Positions 46,400-57,558 of a DNA stretch of 64,000 nucleotides are shown here, piece after piece. The DNA is from Cymodocea nodosa. Taxonomy: Eukaryota > Streptophyta > Magnoliopsida > Alismatales > Cymodoceaceae. Under the pieces are notes generated by a model, which saw only the letters and a list, made by a program, of their open reading frames with translations, was not told the origin of the DNA and did not search any database. Each line of letters begins with the position of its first letter. The stretch's first letter is position 1. The position numbers and the translations under genes are program-made. The DNA is taken from the NCBI GenBank assembly GCA_036874045.1, contig CM072344.1, positions 3,010,501-3,074,500 on the forward strand, in the 5' to 3' direction.

Positions 46400-47090
46400 T
46401 GTAGGATCGAATGACTACACAAGAGAGAGGTGAATTGTGTTTTTCAATATTTTCAACAAATAATTGAAACTTCAAAATTAAAAACAAGTCAAGACACTGT
46501 TTTAATCAAATCATTTTATTCAACGTTTCAATTACAATATACAATTCAATTCTCCTCAGAAATTGTAGATGTAATTATATAATGATACCATGTTTCATCT
46601 AATCAATTTTATAACTATAAATAGAGAAAATTAATTTACAAAATTTAGAACATTTCTCCTTGTTTGAGATTTTTTTTTTTCTTCTTCTTCTGCAATTCTT
46701 CAATGACAAATATTTGACTTTCTCTACTTTACCAAATTTTCTTTCTTCTAATTCTTCAAATCTTCGATGACATATATCTAACTTTCTCTACTTCACTGAA
46801 TTTTCTTCTATTTGAGAGCTTTTCCTCGGAGAGGTGTTTTGATCCCTAAAAATATATTTCGTTTGGTATGTAGGGATAATTGATCAACGAGAATTCTATG
46901 CCTTTTATATTGTATCTTCATTTCATGCATATCCTCCATGTTTAATCATTATCAGTTTTCCACTCTTTACGTCCTCTTTTTCCTTCATCGAAATACACAT
47001 GTTTTGACCTACATTTTCCTTTCGAATTTTCTTTAATCATCAATCCTAGATCTCTGAAAAATTTCCTGCAAAATAAATTTTCTCATCTAA
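46400..47090. mobile_element. Copia LTR fragment with long inverted-repeat tip
   Basis: Begins TGTAGGATCGAATGACTACA and continues CAAGAGAGAGGTGAATTGTG, a tip shared with the LTR ends at 55269-55307 and 63978-64000. The remainder is T/C-rich LTR-like sequence. The other end is not found, so the right limit is approximate. Confidence 0.55.
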
Positions 47091-47298
47091 AATTTTCCAT
47101 CAAGTGTAATAACAAGTCGTTGTGTTAATGTTAACTAAACGAGTAAAATAAGTAGATTTATAACTTAACATATCTAACTTAACGAGTTTATCATGTGCCA
47201 AATCATGTGACAAGTACTGTAGCTAACTCAATGAACTAGGTCCGTGGTGTTACACTAACTCAACAAACCAGTAAAAATGTCTTTCGGAAGGTTAAATG
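47091..47298. mobile_element. Short LTR-like remnant of the stem-loop LTR family
   Basis: Contains phrases typical of the LTR family at 48.9-63.2 kb: AACTTAACGAGTTTATCATG, TAACTCAACAAACCAG and, running into the next feature, CTAACTCACCGAAAAT. It may be what remains of the 3' LTR of the Athila-like element next to it. Confidence 0.4.
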
Positions 47299-48846
47299 CT
47301 AACTCACCGAAAATAATTTAAGTATCGAATAATTAAATTCTAAATGCTGTCCATCAGAAGCTAGAGCTCTTAATTGAATATCATCATTTTTTAAATTAAT
47401 TTCTTCTTGATCTCCTTCTATATTTATGCTTTCACTTTCTTCTAAAGTTTCAGAATTGATTTGCCTATTTAATTCTTCTTGAATCACATCATCTAACATA
47501 TCTCCTTCATCCTCCAAAAAGTCTATGGTATGTAAGGACATTTCTAACTCCTCAAACCTTTCTAGTTTGAAAATATTTAATTGAGTATCCTCATTACCAT
47601 ATGCTAACTTCATTACTCCAGTTTTACAATTTATAACAGCCCCTGATGTTGCTAAAAATGGCCTTCCCAAAATTAAAGATGTATCACTATTTTTATGCTT
47701 AATTTGTTGGGAATCTAAAATTACAATATCAATAGGATATATAAAATTCTTGATTTTAATTAAGACATCCTCTATTTTTCCTTTAGGGTATCTTATACTT
47801 CTATCAGCTAATTGAATAACCGTAGTAGTTGGAGTTAAGCCCTCTAATCCTAAGGATGCAAATATATCACTTGGCATAACATTTATACCTACACCTAAGT
47901 CTATTAAGGTTCTTTCTAGAATGGTATTTCCTATGGTGCATGATATAACAGGAATTCCAGGATCAGATAACTTTTTAGGAATTTGTGGCAGAAATAGGGA
48001 ACTACTTTGCTCAGCTAAAAAGACCTTTCTAAGAACTTTTCGCTCTCTTTTCTTAGTACACCAATCCTTCAGAAATTTAGCACAAGGTGGCATATTCTGT
48101 AATAGATCTAACAAAGGAATGTTAACTTGTACTTTTTCAAAAATTTCTCTGATTTTTTCTTGTTTTTCAGGAATTGTTTGTTGTAATCTTTCAGGATAGG
48201 GTGCTAAAGATTTTGATTTCAAAGACTCTTTTTCTTTTAGTTGATTTGTTTGATCATTTTTAGCTTCAATTGCAGATTCAGATTATTCTTCAATGATTTC
48301 TAGATTTTCAGCTATTATATTTTCATTATCATTTTGATTTTTACTCTTGTCCACCTTCATATCATTTTCATTTTTAGTTCTTGGTGGTATATTAGTTCTA
48401 GATCTTAATGTTACACATACATCTTCCAGATTTTCGTTACTTTCATGATGTTTTTGTATATCATTTTCGTGATTATGATCTTCAATTGTTTTTAGTTTTA
48501 AAGTGCATTCTTTAAATTCTCTTACATTAGTGTTTTCTGTTTGCTGTATATTTTGCAAGTTGTGCAGGATTATAACATTACAATTTTCATTGTCCTATTG
48601 CAAAACTTGTATTTTCATTGCATTTTTGTGTAATGCTTTTAATTTTGTTTCCAGATCATCTAATTTCATTGCATTCAATTTTTGATCAATTTTCTTTATG
48701 GCTTTTTCAGTTTCGTAAATTATATCCTGTTTAGGTAAATTATATCCTGTTGCAAAACTTGTATTTTCATTGCATTTTTGTCTAATGCTTTTAATTTTGT
48801 TTCCAGATCATCTAATTTCATTGCATTCAGTTTTTGATCAATTTTT
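47299..48846 (-). mobile_element. Athila/Tat-type Gypsy remnant (gag end and aspartic protease)
   Basis: The 307-aa minus-strand frame (48222-47299) has the Athila/Tat gag-protease look: KIREIFEKVQVNIPLLDLLQ, CTIGNTILERTLIDLG, INVMPSDIF, VIQLADRSIRYPKGKIEDVL and SLILGRPFLATSGAVINCKTG. Upstream (48558-48283) a Lys/Asn-rich frame with VTLRSRTNIPPRT resembles the gag linker. Reverse transcriptase and integrase are absent. The 5' leader is replaced by a duplicated gag segment and a tRNA sequence. Deletion derivative; fossil. Confidence 0.75.
48600..48846. repeat. Direct duplication of a gag segment, about 96 bp per copy, 151-bp spacing
   Basis: TGCAAAACTTGTATTTTCAT begins copies at about 48599 and 48750. 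Both run through TCATTGCATTCAxTTTTTGA to GATCAATTTT. The second copy stops at 48846, exactly where the tRNA sequence begins. A short repeat of AATTATATCCTGTT lies between them. Confidence 0.85.
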
Positions 48847-48921
48847 GTCGTTGTAGTATAGTGGTAAGTATTCCCGCCTGTCACGCGGGTGACCCAGGTT
48901 CGATCCCTGGCAACGGCGCCA
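48847..48921 (+). tRNA. tRNA-Asp (GTC) sequence with 3' CCA, at an Athila primer-binding site
   Basis: A complete cloverleaf. Acceptor stem GTCGTTG/CAACGGC carries the usual G-U pair, discriminator G is at 48918 and CCA at 48919-48921. The anticodon arm is CCCGC-CTGTCAC-GCGGG (anticodon GTC) and the T arm CCAGG-TTCGATC-CCTGG. The T stem has an A-T pair where the plant tRNA-Asp I remember has G-C, so it is a compensated change. A and B box promoters look intact, and a TTTT run follows about 16 bases beyond the CCA. However, plant nuclear tRNA genes do not encode CCA, and the 3' end coincides exactly with the primer-binding site of the LTR at 48929-50780. A reverse-transcribed primer tRNA is therefore more likely than an ordinary gene. 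Confidence 0.9.
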
Positions 48922-48928
48922 TAAAACT

Positions 48929-50780
48929 TGTTTGGGTTTTCCCAGCACTACACTAGAAAAACTTGGATTTGTTACTTCTATTTTTACTTAGTTAATTTAT
49001 TTTTATGCCTATTCTTTCTTTTAGAAGTAAACAAACAACCTTTAATACAATTTAGATATTAATTCCAATTTGTACTTTAACTGCAAGTGCACAGTGTCTA
49101 TTGTATCAGTGTGCAAGTACAGGTCGATCCCATAGGGAATTGCTGACGAATTTAAGAAATGTTTGATTCTGAACAATTCAAATTTATATTCAATAAGCAC
49201 TCCGTTGAGTTACAGTTAACTCAACAGACTAAGTTCGTTGAGTTATAGCTAACTCAACGGACTATCCTCGTGGACTTAAGTTAACTCCACGAGCCTGTCT
49301 CTTCTTTATAATACTGCTATTTATAGAGGAATTCGGCCAACCATTGGGTGATTCCACAAATTGTAAATAACATCAATTAAGCTTTTTAATGCTAGTTAAC
49401 ATTGGATTTATCATTAAGCAATACTAACATTCAGATGATTCAAACAGTAGCCATTAAAATCTTTAAGTTGTTTGTACGAACCAATTTCAGTAAACTGTAA
49501 AATTAAAACTAACATAAAACAATCATAAAACTGATACAGACAACATTAATCACGATACAACACAAACAATACAACACTCAAATACAACATACAAATAAAG
49601 ATAAATTATTTTTGGTATTTTTTTTTTGATGTGATGGGCGAAAGGTGAAATGTAAAGTAATCTCACTTGACAGTAAATACTTCCAACACTACTTGCAACG
49701 CGATTACACCATAGAAAATTAAACCACTTACAATTCTGTCTCCTCTCCCTATAGAATCGCGAGTCCAGAATTGCAAGATGATCTCCTCTTCAGCATACAG
49801 GCATCAACCCGAAGCCAAGGCTAAAAGCTTTACGATCTCCTAAAATATGAGTCGGCGCTTAGTGAAAATGTCTTCCCTTCCTACGACGCGATCACTCCTC
49901 ACAGTGATTGTCAGGCACTGTGTTTGGCTCGGAATCGACCCGACATCAGGCAAGTATCCTTACAGACCTCCAATGATTGGTGATTATGGTGGTGATAACG
50001 ATGGTTGGTGTGATACTTCGAAGAATCGCCGATACTGTCTGCAGAAAGCTCGGTGCTCCTCCTCTGTATACACTAGCCGTCCATCGATCACACACTCTTT
50101 TTTTTTCTTCTTTTCTTTTATATTTCTTCAGTAGTAACTGCTTCTACTTGAATGGTCGGTTGGCTTTCCTTCCTTTAGATCAACGGTGATGATTTCTTTC
50201 TCCCTACGCGATTGAATTCCTGCGTGATACGTGCAAACGTGGTTTTTCCTTCCGACTGTCTGTTCCTGGAATCGCTACAGTGGCATATTAGAAAATATAT
50301 AGTCCGTGGAGTTATAGATAACTCAACGGACTTCCTTCGTTGATTTAACTATAAAACACATGCAAAAATAACAACTTAAGTTTATAACGCTAACCTCACG
50401 CATTGCCTTAGTGTATTTTCATGTAACTCAACGCGTGCAGTTATACTAACTTAACGAGTTATAATGTAAGTAAATCTACCAGCTCTCAACACGTGTCAGC
50501 AGTAGTTTAAACATAAAATAACATTTCGGAGATTACAGGTATAACTATCCGATGCTCAGATGCATTTTCGGATACTTAAGAATTTCACAGCCTACAATTT
50601 ACAGACAGTTCATAAATGTACTAAATTAACATTAATTCCCCAAAATTAAGCAGATTCTTCAACTAAAGCATATAATAGTGCAATTATAACATAATGGCTT
50701 AATTCTCATATGATAAGCTAAATATTATGCAATTAATCATCATTTAACCGTTAATAATATGCACTTTTTCATTCTAAACA
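48929..50780 (-). mobile_element. Stem-loop LTR, copy A (5' LTR of the Athila-like remnant)
   Basis: In its own orientation it starts TGTTTAGAATG (at 50780) and ends AAACCCAAACA (at 48929). The spacer AGTTTTA and the tRNA-Asp primer site follow. Length is 1,852 bp. It carries a TATA-like ATATAAAAG on its sense strand (near 50110-50120), the triple stem-loop block (49200-49296) and one TATCCGATGC hairpin. Intact at both ends. Fossil. Confidence 0.82.
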
Positions 50781-51306
50781 ACGTGTGAATTTAAATGTCT
50801 TATTATGTCACGTGGGTTGCACATGTTTATCTCGTTAAGTTAGCATAACTATATACATTGAGTTACTTGATTACACACTAAAGTAACATGTTGTGTTAGT
50901 ATTATAAGCTTATACGTTATTTCTTTATTACACGTGGTATATTATTATTATTTTTTCAAGTTCATTGAGTTAAGCTTTACTCAACGAGGGAAGTCCGTTG
51001 AGTTAATAGTTAAGTCAACGGAGTAAGTTCATTAAGTTACAATAACTTCACGGACCAGTTATTTTCTAATATGCCACTGTTAGTAGTTGTAGGAATAGGA
51101 AATTCAAAGGAAAACCACGATTGAATGTATCAAGTAGGAATTAACTTATGGAATGAAGAAGAAATCACCATCGTTGATACAAATGAAGGAAATCCAATCG
51201 ATCATTTAAGTAGAATCAGTTACTAATGAAAGAAATATAAAAAAGAGGAGAAAAATGAAAAGAGGAGTGTAGAGAATTGCGTTAACTGTAGGAAGCTTGT
51301 GCGGAA
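50781..51306 (+). mobile_element. Stem-loop LTR, partial copy F
   Basis: It matches the middle of the plus-strand LTR at 57559-59612 (its 57995-58410 part) in the same orientation: GAATTTAAATG, TTAAGTTAGCATAACTATAT, AACATG(C)CACT blocks. Both its ends are missing. It abuts copy A directly, in the opposite orientation. Confidence 0.7.
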
Positions 51307-51437
51307 AGATTAGACAAACATGGAGCATCTAGGGGTAGCGTGGAGAAGTGATCTACGTTGAAGAGAGGATTAGGAGTGGAGAATTCGAAGAACAACAAAT
51401 TTACGTGGTTCCCCAACACGGGTACGTCCACAGGTGA
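51307..51437. other. Short unassigned segment between LTR copies
   Basis: It contains AATTTACGTGGTTCCCCA and GGTACGTCCAC, a phrase common at the 3' ends of other plant LTRs, so it is probably a sliver of an unrelated LTR. Confidence 0.3.
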
Positions 51438-52954
51438 TGTTTGGTTTTTCCCAGCACTACACTAGAAAAACTTGGATTTGTTACTTCTGTTTTTACTTAG
51501 TTAATTTATCTTTATGCCTATTCTTTCTTTTAGAAGTAAACAAACAATCTTTAATACAATTTAGATATTAATTCCAATTTGTACTTTAACTACAAGTGCA
51601 GAGTGTCTATTATATCAGTGTGCAAGTACAGGTCGATCCCATAGGGAATTGCTGACGAACTTGAGAACTGTTTGTTTGTTAAAAATCAAATTTATATATT
51701 CAATAAGCTCTCCGTTGAATTATAGTTAACTCAACGGACTAAGTTCGTTGAGTTATGGCTAACTCAACGGACTAACCTCGTGGACTTAAGTTAACTCCAT
51801 GAACCTGACTTTTCTTTTTAATACTGCTATTTACAGAGGAATTCGGCCAACCATTGGGCGATTCCACAGATTATAAATAACATCAATTAAGCTCTTTAAT
51901 GTTAGTTAACATTGGATTTATCATTAAGAAATATTAACATTCAGATAATTCAAACAGTAACCATTAAAATCTTTAAGTCTTTTGAACGAATCAATTTCAA
52001 TAAACTCTAAAACTAAAATAAAAACAATCACAATACTGACAAAGATAATATTAATCACGATACAATACAAACAATACAACACTCAAATACAACATACAAA
52101 CATAGATAAATTGTTTTTGGTATTTTTGTTTTAATATGAACATGGAAATGGGTGAAAGGTGAAATGTAAAGTAATCTCACTTGACAGTAAATACTTCCGA
52201 CACTACTTGCAACGTGATTACACCACTGAAAATTAAACCACTTACAATCCTGTCTCCTCTCCCTATAGAATCGCGAGTCCAGAATTGCAAGATGATCTCC
52301 TTTTCAGCATACAAGCATCAACCCGAAGCCAAGGCTAAAAGCTTTACGATCTCCTGAAATATGAGTCGACGCTTAGTGAAAATGGCTTCCCTTCCTGCAA
52401 CACGATCACTCCTCACAGTGGTTGTTAGGCACCGTGTTTAGCTCAGAATCGACCCAACATCAAGAAAGTATCCTCACAGACCTCTGATAGTTGGTGATTA
52501 TTGTGATGTTGGTGAATTGTTGGTGATGGTGTGGATGCTTTAGTGAACTTCTGGCACTGCCTGTAGTTAGCACAGTCCACCTCTACACACACTGCCACAC
52601 ACCGCCAACCACCCATTCTTCTTTTTTTCTCCTCTTCTTTTATATTTCTTTAGTAGTAACTACTTCTACTTAGATGATCGGTTGGATTTCCTTCATTTAT
52701 ATCAACGATGGTGATTTCTTCTTCCTTCCATGAGTGAATTCCTACGTGATATGTGCAAACGTAGTTTTCCTTCGAATGTCCTGTTTCTGTAACCGCTATA
52801 GTGGCATATTAGAAAATAAATGGTCCATGGAGTTATAGATAACTCAACGGACTTACTTCGTTGATTTAACTATAAAACACGTGCAATAAAGAAATAAGCT
52901 GCTAACATAATGTGTTACCTTAGTGTGTATTCATGTAACTCAACGCGTACAATT
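51438..52954 (-). mobile_element. Stem-loop LTR, partial copy B (left arm of an inverted pair)
   Basis: It begins at the family's 3' end (TGTTTGG on the plus strand) and extends about 1.5 kb toward the 5' end, lacking the TGTTTAGAATG start. It stops after CAACGCGTACAATT. From there the sequence turns around into copy C. Fossil. Confidence 0.78.
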
Positions 52955-54542
52955 GTGCATCGGATAGTTAGACCTGTAACTCTCCGAAATGTTATTTTAA
53001 GTTTAAACTACTACTGACACGTGTCGAGATCTGGTAGATTTACTTAAGTTATAACTCGTTAAGTTAGCATAACTGTACGCGTTGAGTTGCTATATTGAAC
53101 ACTAAGGCAACGCGTTAGGTTAGCGTTATAAACTTAAGTTGTTATTTTTGCACGTGTTTTATAGTTAAATCAACGAAGGAAGTCTGTTGAATTATCTGTA
53201 ACTCCACGGACTATATATTTTCTAATATACCACTGTAGCGGTTGCAGGAACAGACAGTTGGAAGGAAAAACCACGTTTGCACGTATTACGCAGGAATTCA
53301 ATCGCGTAGGGAGAAAGAAATCATTGCTGTTGATCTGAAGGAAGGAAATCCAACCGACCATTCAAGCAGAAGTAGTTACTACTAAAGAAATATAAAAGAA
53401 AAGAAGAAAAAAAGAAGAAGTGTGTGTGATCGATGGACGGCCAGTGTATACAGAGGAGGAGCACCGAGCTTTCTGCAGAAAGTATCGACGATTCTCCGAA
53501 GTATCACACCAACCATCGTATCACCACCATAATCACTAATCATCGGAGGTTTATGAGGATACTTGCCTGATGTCGGGTCGATTCCGAGCCAAACATAGTG
53601 CTTGACAACCACTGTGGGGAGTGATCGCGTCGCGGGAAGGGAAGCCATTTTCACCAAGCGCCGACTTATATTTCATGAGATCGTAAAGCTTTTAGCCTTG
53701 GCTTCGGGTTGATGCCTGTATGCTAAAGAGGAGATCATCTTGCAATTCTGGACTCGTAATTTTATAGGGAGAGGAGACAGAATTGTAAGTGGTTTAATTT
53801 TCAGTGGTGTAATCGCGTTGCAAGTAGTGTCGGAAATATTTATTGTCAAGTGACATTACTTTACATTTCACCTTTCGCCCATCACATCAAAACAAAAATA
53901 CCAAAAACAATTTATCTTTGTTTGTATGTTGTATTGTTTGTATTGTATCGTGATTAATGTTATCTGTATCAGTTTTATGATTGTTTTATGTTAGTTTTAA
54001 TTTTACAGTTTACTGCAATTGGTTCGTACAAAAAAACTTAAAGATTTTAATGGTGACTGTTTGAATCATTTGAATGTTAGTATTGCTTAATGATAAATCC
54101 AATGTTAACTAGCATTAAAAAGCTTAATTGATGTTATTTACAATCTGTGGAATCGCCCAATGGTTGGCCGAATTCCTCTGTAAATAGCAGTATTATAAAG
54201 AAGAGACAGGTTCGTGGAGTTAACTTAAGTCCACGAGGATAGTTCATTGAGTTAACTGTAACTCAATGGAGTGCTTATTGAATATAAATTTGAATTGTTC
54301 ACAATCAAACATTTCTTAAATTCGTTAGCAATTCCCTATGGGATCGACCTGTACTTGCACACTGATACAATAGACACTATGCACTTGCAGTTAAAGTACA
54401 AATTGAAATTAATATCTAAATTGTATTAAAGGTTGTTTGTTTACTTCTAAAAGAAAGAATAGGCATAAAGATAAATTAACTAATAAAAACTAGAAGTAAC
54501 AAATCCAAGTTTTTCTAGTGTAGTGCTGGGAAAACCCAAACA
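52955..54542 (+). mobile_element. Stem-loop LTR, partial copy C (right arm of an inverted pair)
   Basis: It begins at the apex of the family's TATCCGATGC hairpin (GTGCATCGGATAGTTAG) and runs to the complete 3' end AAACCCAAACA at 54542, with a TATA-like ATATAAAAG near 53390. It is head-to-head with copy B. Fossil. Confidence 0.78.
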
Positions 54543-55200
54543 GTTACTAAATGACTTAAATGGCCAAGCATGTTTTATTGCAAAAATACTGCATGCTTCA
54601 TTGTTTCAGAGGTTTGGTCATGGTGTAGAAGTTGGTAAATGTTGTCTTTATGCTACATATGCATTAATTAACAATATACAAGTGAACTAGTATGATATTT
54701 TTGTTTCTCATATCTTACATTTGCAGAGTAAATTATTTTATGGTGATATGATTTTGAGAATTATGGTAAGTCAAACAGATATTACACCTTGGCCATAGAA
54801 AAGATTAAAGTCAAAATCTTTCTCTGCAAAGGAACTCCAAAAATACTAGGAAGCAGATACACCTGTCCTAAGACAACAACAATAGAATCGGCAAACACAA
54901 CAATAATCCATATAATTTACAGAAACACAGCAACATACAAATGTACAACAAGATATACATATAGATATACAACAAGGTATACATACAGATATACATACAG
55001 GTATAGATACAGACATTCATACTGAATTTTTATAGCATCCATCACAAGTTTCTCAAAATGATTTAGATCAAGCATTACTTGAGCAGATAAACAGAGTTAG
55101 TATAGAAATTGCAAAGAAAATTTCAGATACTTTGATTGATATTTTTCAAAGACATAGAGGCTTGTGATAATACAAATTATGTATTACATGATTTATTTTT
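54543..55200 (+). mobile_element. Fragment of a plant Athila-type or mobile-domain coding region
   Basis: One frame shows CCLYATYALINNIQVN followed by a FVSHILHLQSKLFYGDM block, similar to the putative plant transposon domain often found with Athila-type elements. A TACA-rich repeat follows (54945-55020), then LEQINRVSIEIAKKISDTL. No intact gene. Family assignment is tentative. Confidence 0.35.
54945..55020. repeat. Short tandem repeat based on GATATACATACA
   Basis: About six irregular units of ACAA/GATATACATA (TATACATACAGATATACATA). It encodes a HTDIHTGIDTDIHT-type peptide in one frame, so it probably arose within a coding region. Confidence 0.7.
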
Positions 55201-57558
55201 TGTAATTTGTAACCAAAAAAATTATGTCAACTATTTACTGAATTTAATGTTATGTGATAATTTCTAAAGACACAATTCACCTCCCCTCTTGTGATACATA
55301 CAATCCTATAAAACCATTTAAAAATGCACTCTTTACATCTATTTGATATAATTTAAAATCCATATAAGCATAGGCCAATAATATTCTAATACTTTCCAAC
55401 CTAGCCATAGGAGTAAATATTTCATCATAATCGAGTCTTTCTTCCTATGTATATCCTTATGCAACTAATCTAACTTTATTTCTATGTTAGCCTCATCAGT
55501 TTTGTTTCTGAAGATCCATTTTGTACCAATTATGATTGATCTTCTAGTGGAGAGACTAAATCGCAAACATCATTTCTAATGAATTGATTTAGTTCATCTT
55601 GCATTGCTAATATCCAATTTTCATTGGATAATGCTTCTTTTATATTCTTTGGTTCTACCATAGAAACAAACATACACATATTATTTAAATTTATTGAAGC
55701 TCTGATTTTAACTCCTTCATTTATATCACTAATGACTTGAGTGATGAGATGTGATGAAGAATAACGCCAAATTCTATGATTTTCCTCATTATTCTCATTA
55801 ACATCTAAAAGTATATCACCTTGATCATCAACTTGATCATTCAAGTTCATATTTTTGATTTTCTTAAATAAGTCTTCAATCTCTCTATCAATCTTTAAAT
55901 CCTTTAAAGAATAAATGATATCATCATTATCAACTTTAGATTTTGATTCTCTAAATGAATTTTCGTTAAAACTCATATGAAGGGTTTCTTCTATGGTTCT
56001 AAAAGTCTTATTATAAACTCTATAGGTTTTACTTCTAGTTGAGTAACCTACAAAAATTCCTTCATCCACTTTGACTTGAAATTTATCCCTTTTATCCTTA
56101 ATGTTAAGAATAAAATATTTACAACTAAATGGTTTCATATAGGAAATTTTTAGAACCCTCCCATACATGATTTTAAAAGGAATTTTATTAACAAAAGGTC
56201 GTAAGTGACTTCTGTTAATAATATAACAAGCTATATTAACTACTTCATCCCAAAGATTTTGAGGTAATCTATGTTCATTTAACATAGTTCTAACCATTTC
56301 CTGAAGTGATCGATTCTTTCTCTCAACATCACTATTTTGAGGTAATGCTCTTGAAAAAGAATATTTGTAATCAATGCCTAGATCTTTACAATAGTTATCC
56401 ATTTGATCATTTTCAAATTTAATACCATGATTACTCCTAAGTTTTTGAATAGAGACACATTGTTCATTTTGAAAAAGATTGTAGAACATTTTAAACTTTT
56501 TAAAAGCTTCTATTTTTAATGCTAGAAAATATACCTAAGTGTATCTAGATAAGTCATCTACTAAAACAAATACATACCGTTTACCACTAAGACTTATGGT
56601 TCTTGTTGGTCCAAACAAATCTATATGTATAAGTTCTAAGATTCTCTTGCTTGATATATTATTTTTGGATTTAAAAGAGTTTTTATGAAGTTTACTTAAC
56701 TCACATACATTATATATAAAGTCCTTTGAGTATTTAATCTTTGGTAAATCTCTTACTAAATTTTTACTAGATAATTTATGCAACATTTTCATATTTATAA
56801 GCTCGATCTTTCTATGCCAAAGATATGCATTACTTATTTGAGTTAACGAACATGAATTTAAAACAACTACACTAGAAGATAAAGATAAAATACATACATA
56901 ACCTTTTCTTTTAGTAATAAACATAATTTCATATATTATTTTATCAATAATTTTGCATACCTTATCTTTAAATAGTACATAGTATCCATTATCAATTAGT
57001 TGTATAACACTTAGCAAATTAAATCCTAGGTTTTCTATATATAGTACATTCAAAATAACATAAGTAGAAGTTATTTGAACATTTCCCATACCTATGATTT
57101 TGTCATTGCTTTTATTTCCAAATGTTATACTTCCTTTCTTGACATTTGTAAAATTTTCCAATAAGCTTTTCTGTCTGATCATTCGACTTGATGCTCCACT
57201 ATCCAAAATCCATTTTAATGTTGTTTTCTTCTACAAAAAAAATTGAGAATAACTATTTCTTAGTACCCAATGTTTTTGAGGACCAAGTTCATTAAAAGTA
57301 CATTTCTTTTTGTTATTTAAGAATAGTCTAACATTATCATTTATAATATTATTAAATGTAAGTATTACTGATTTTTCATTAGCTCCGTACTTACTTTTAG
57401 AATTTATGCTTTCATTAACATTCGTTTTGTTTTTAGATGTAGTATAACCAAGACCAAACCAATTTTTATTAAATGTGAATTCATTTTGGTCATGCTCATA
57501 CATTTTAGTAAGATCATACTAATATTTTGTACTCGTATTTAAATTTTTAGTACATACA

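Noticed and set aside
49847-50189. Open frames starting MSRRLVKM taken as a host gene
   Set aside because: The same frame sits in several LTR copies, so it is part of the LTR. Kept only as an observation.
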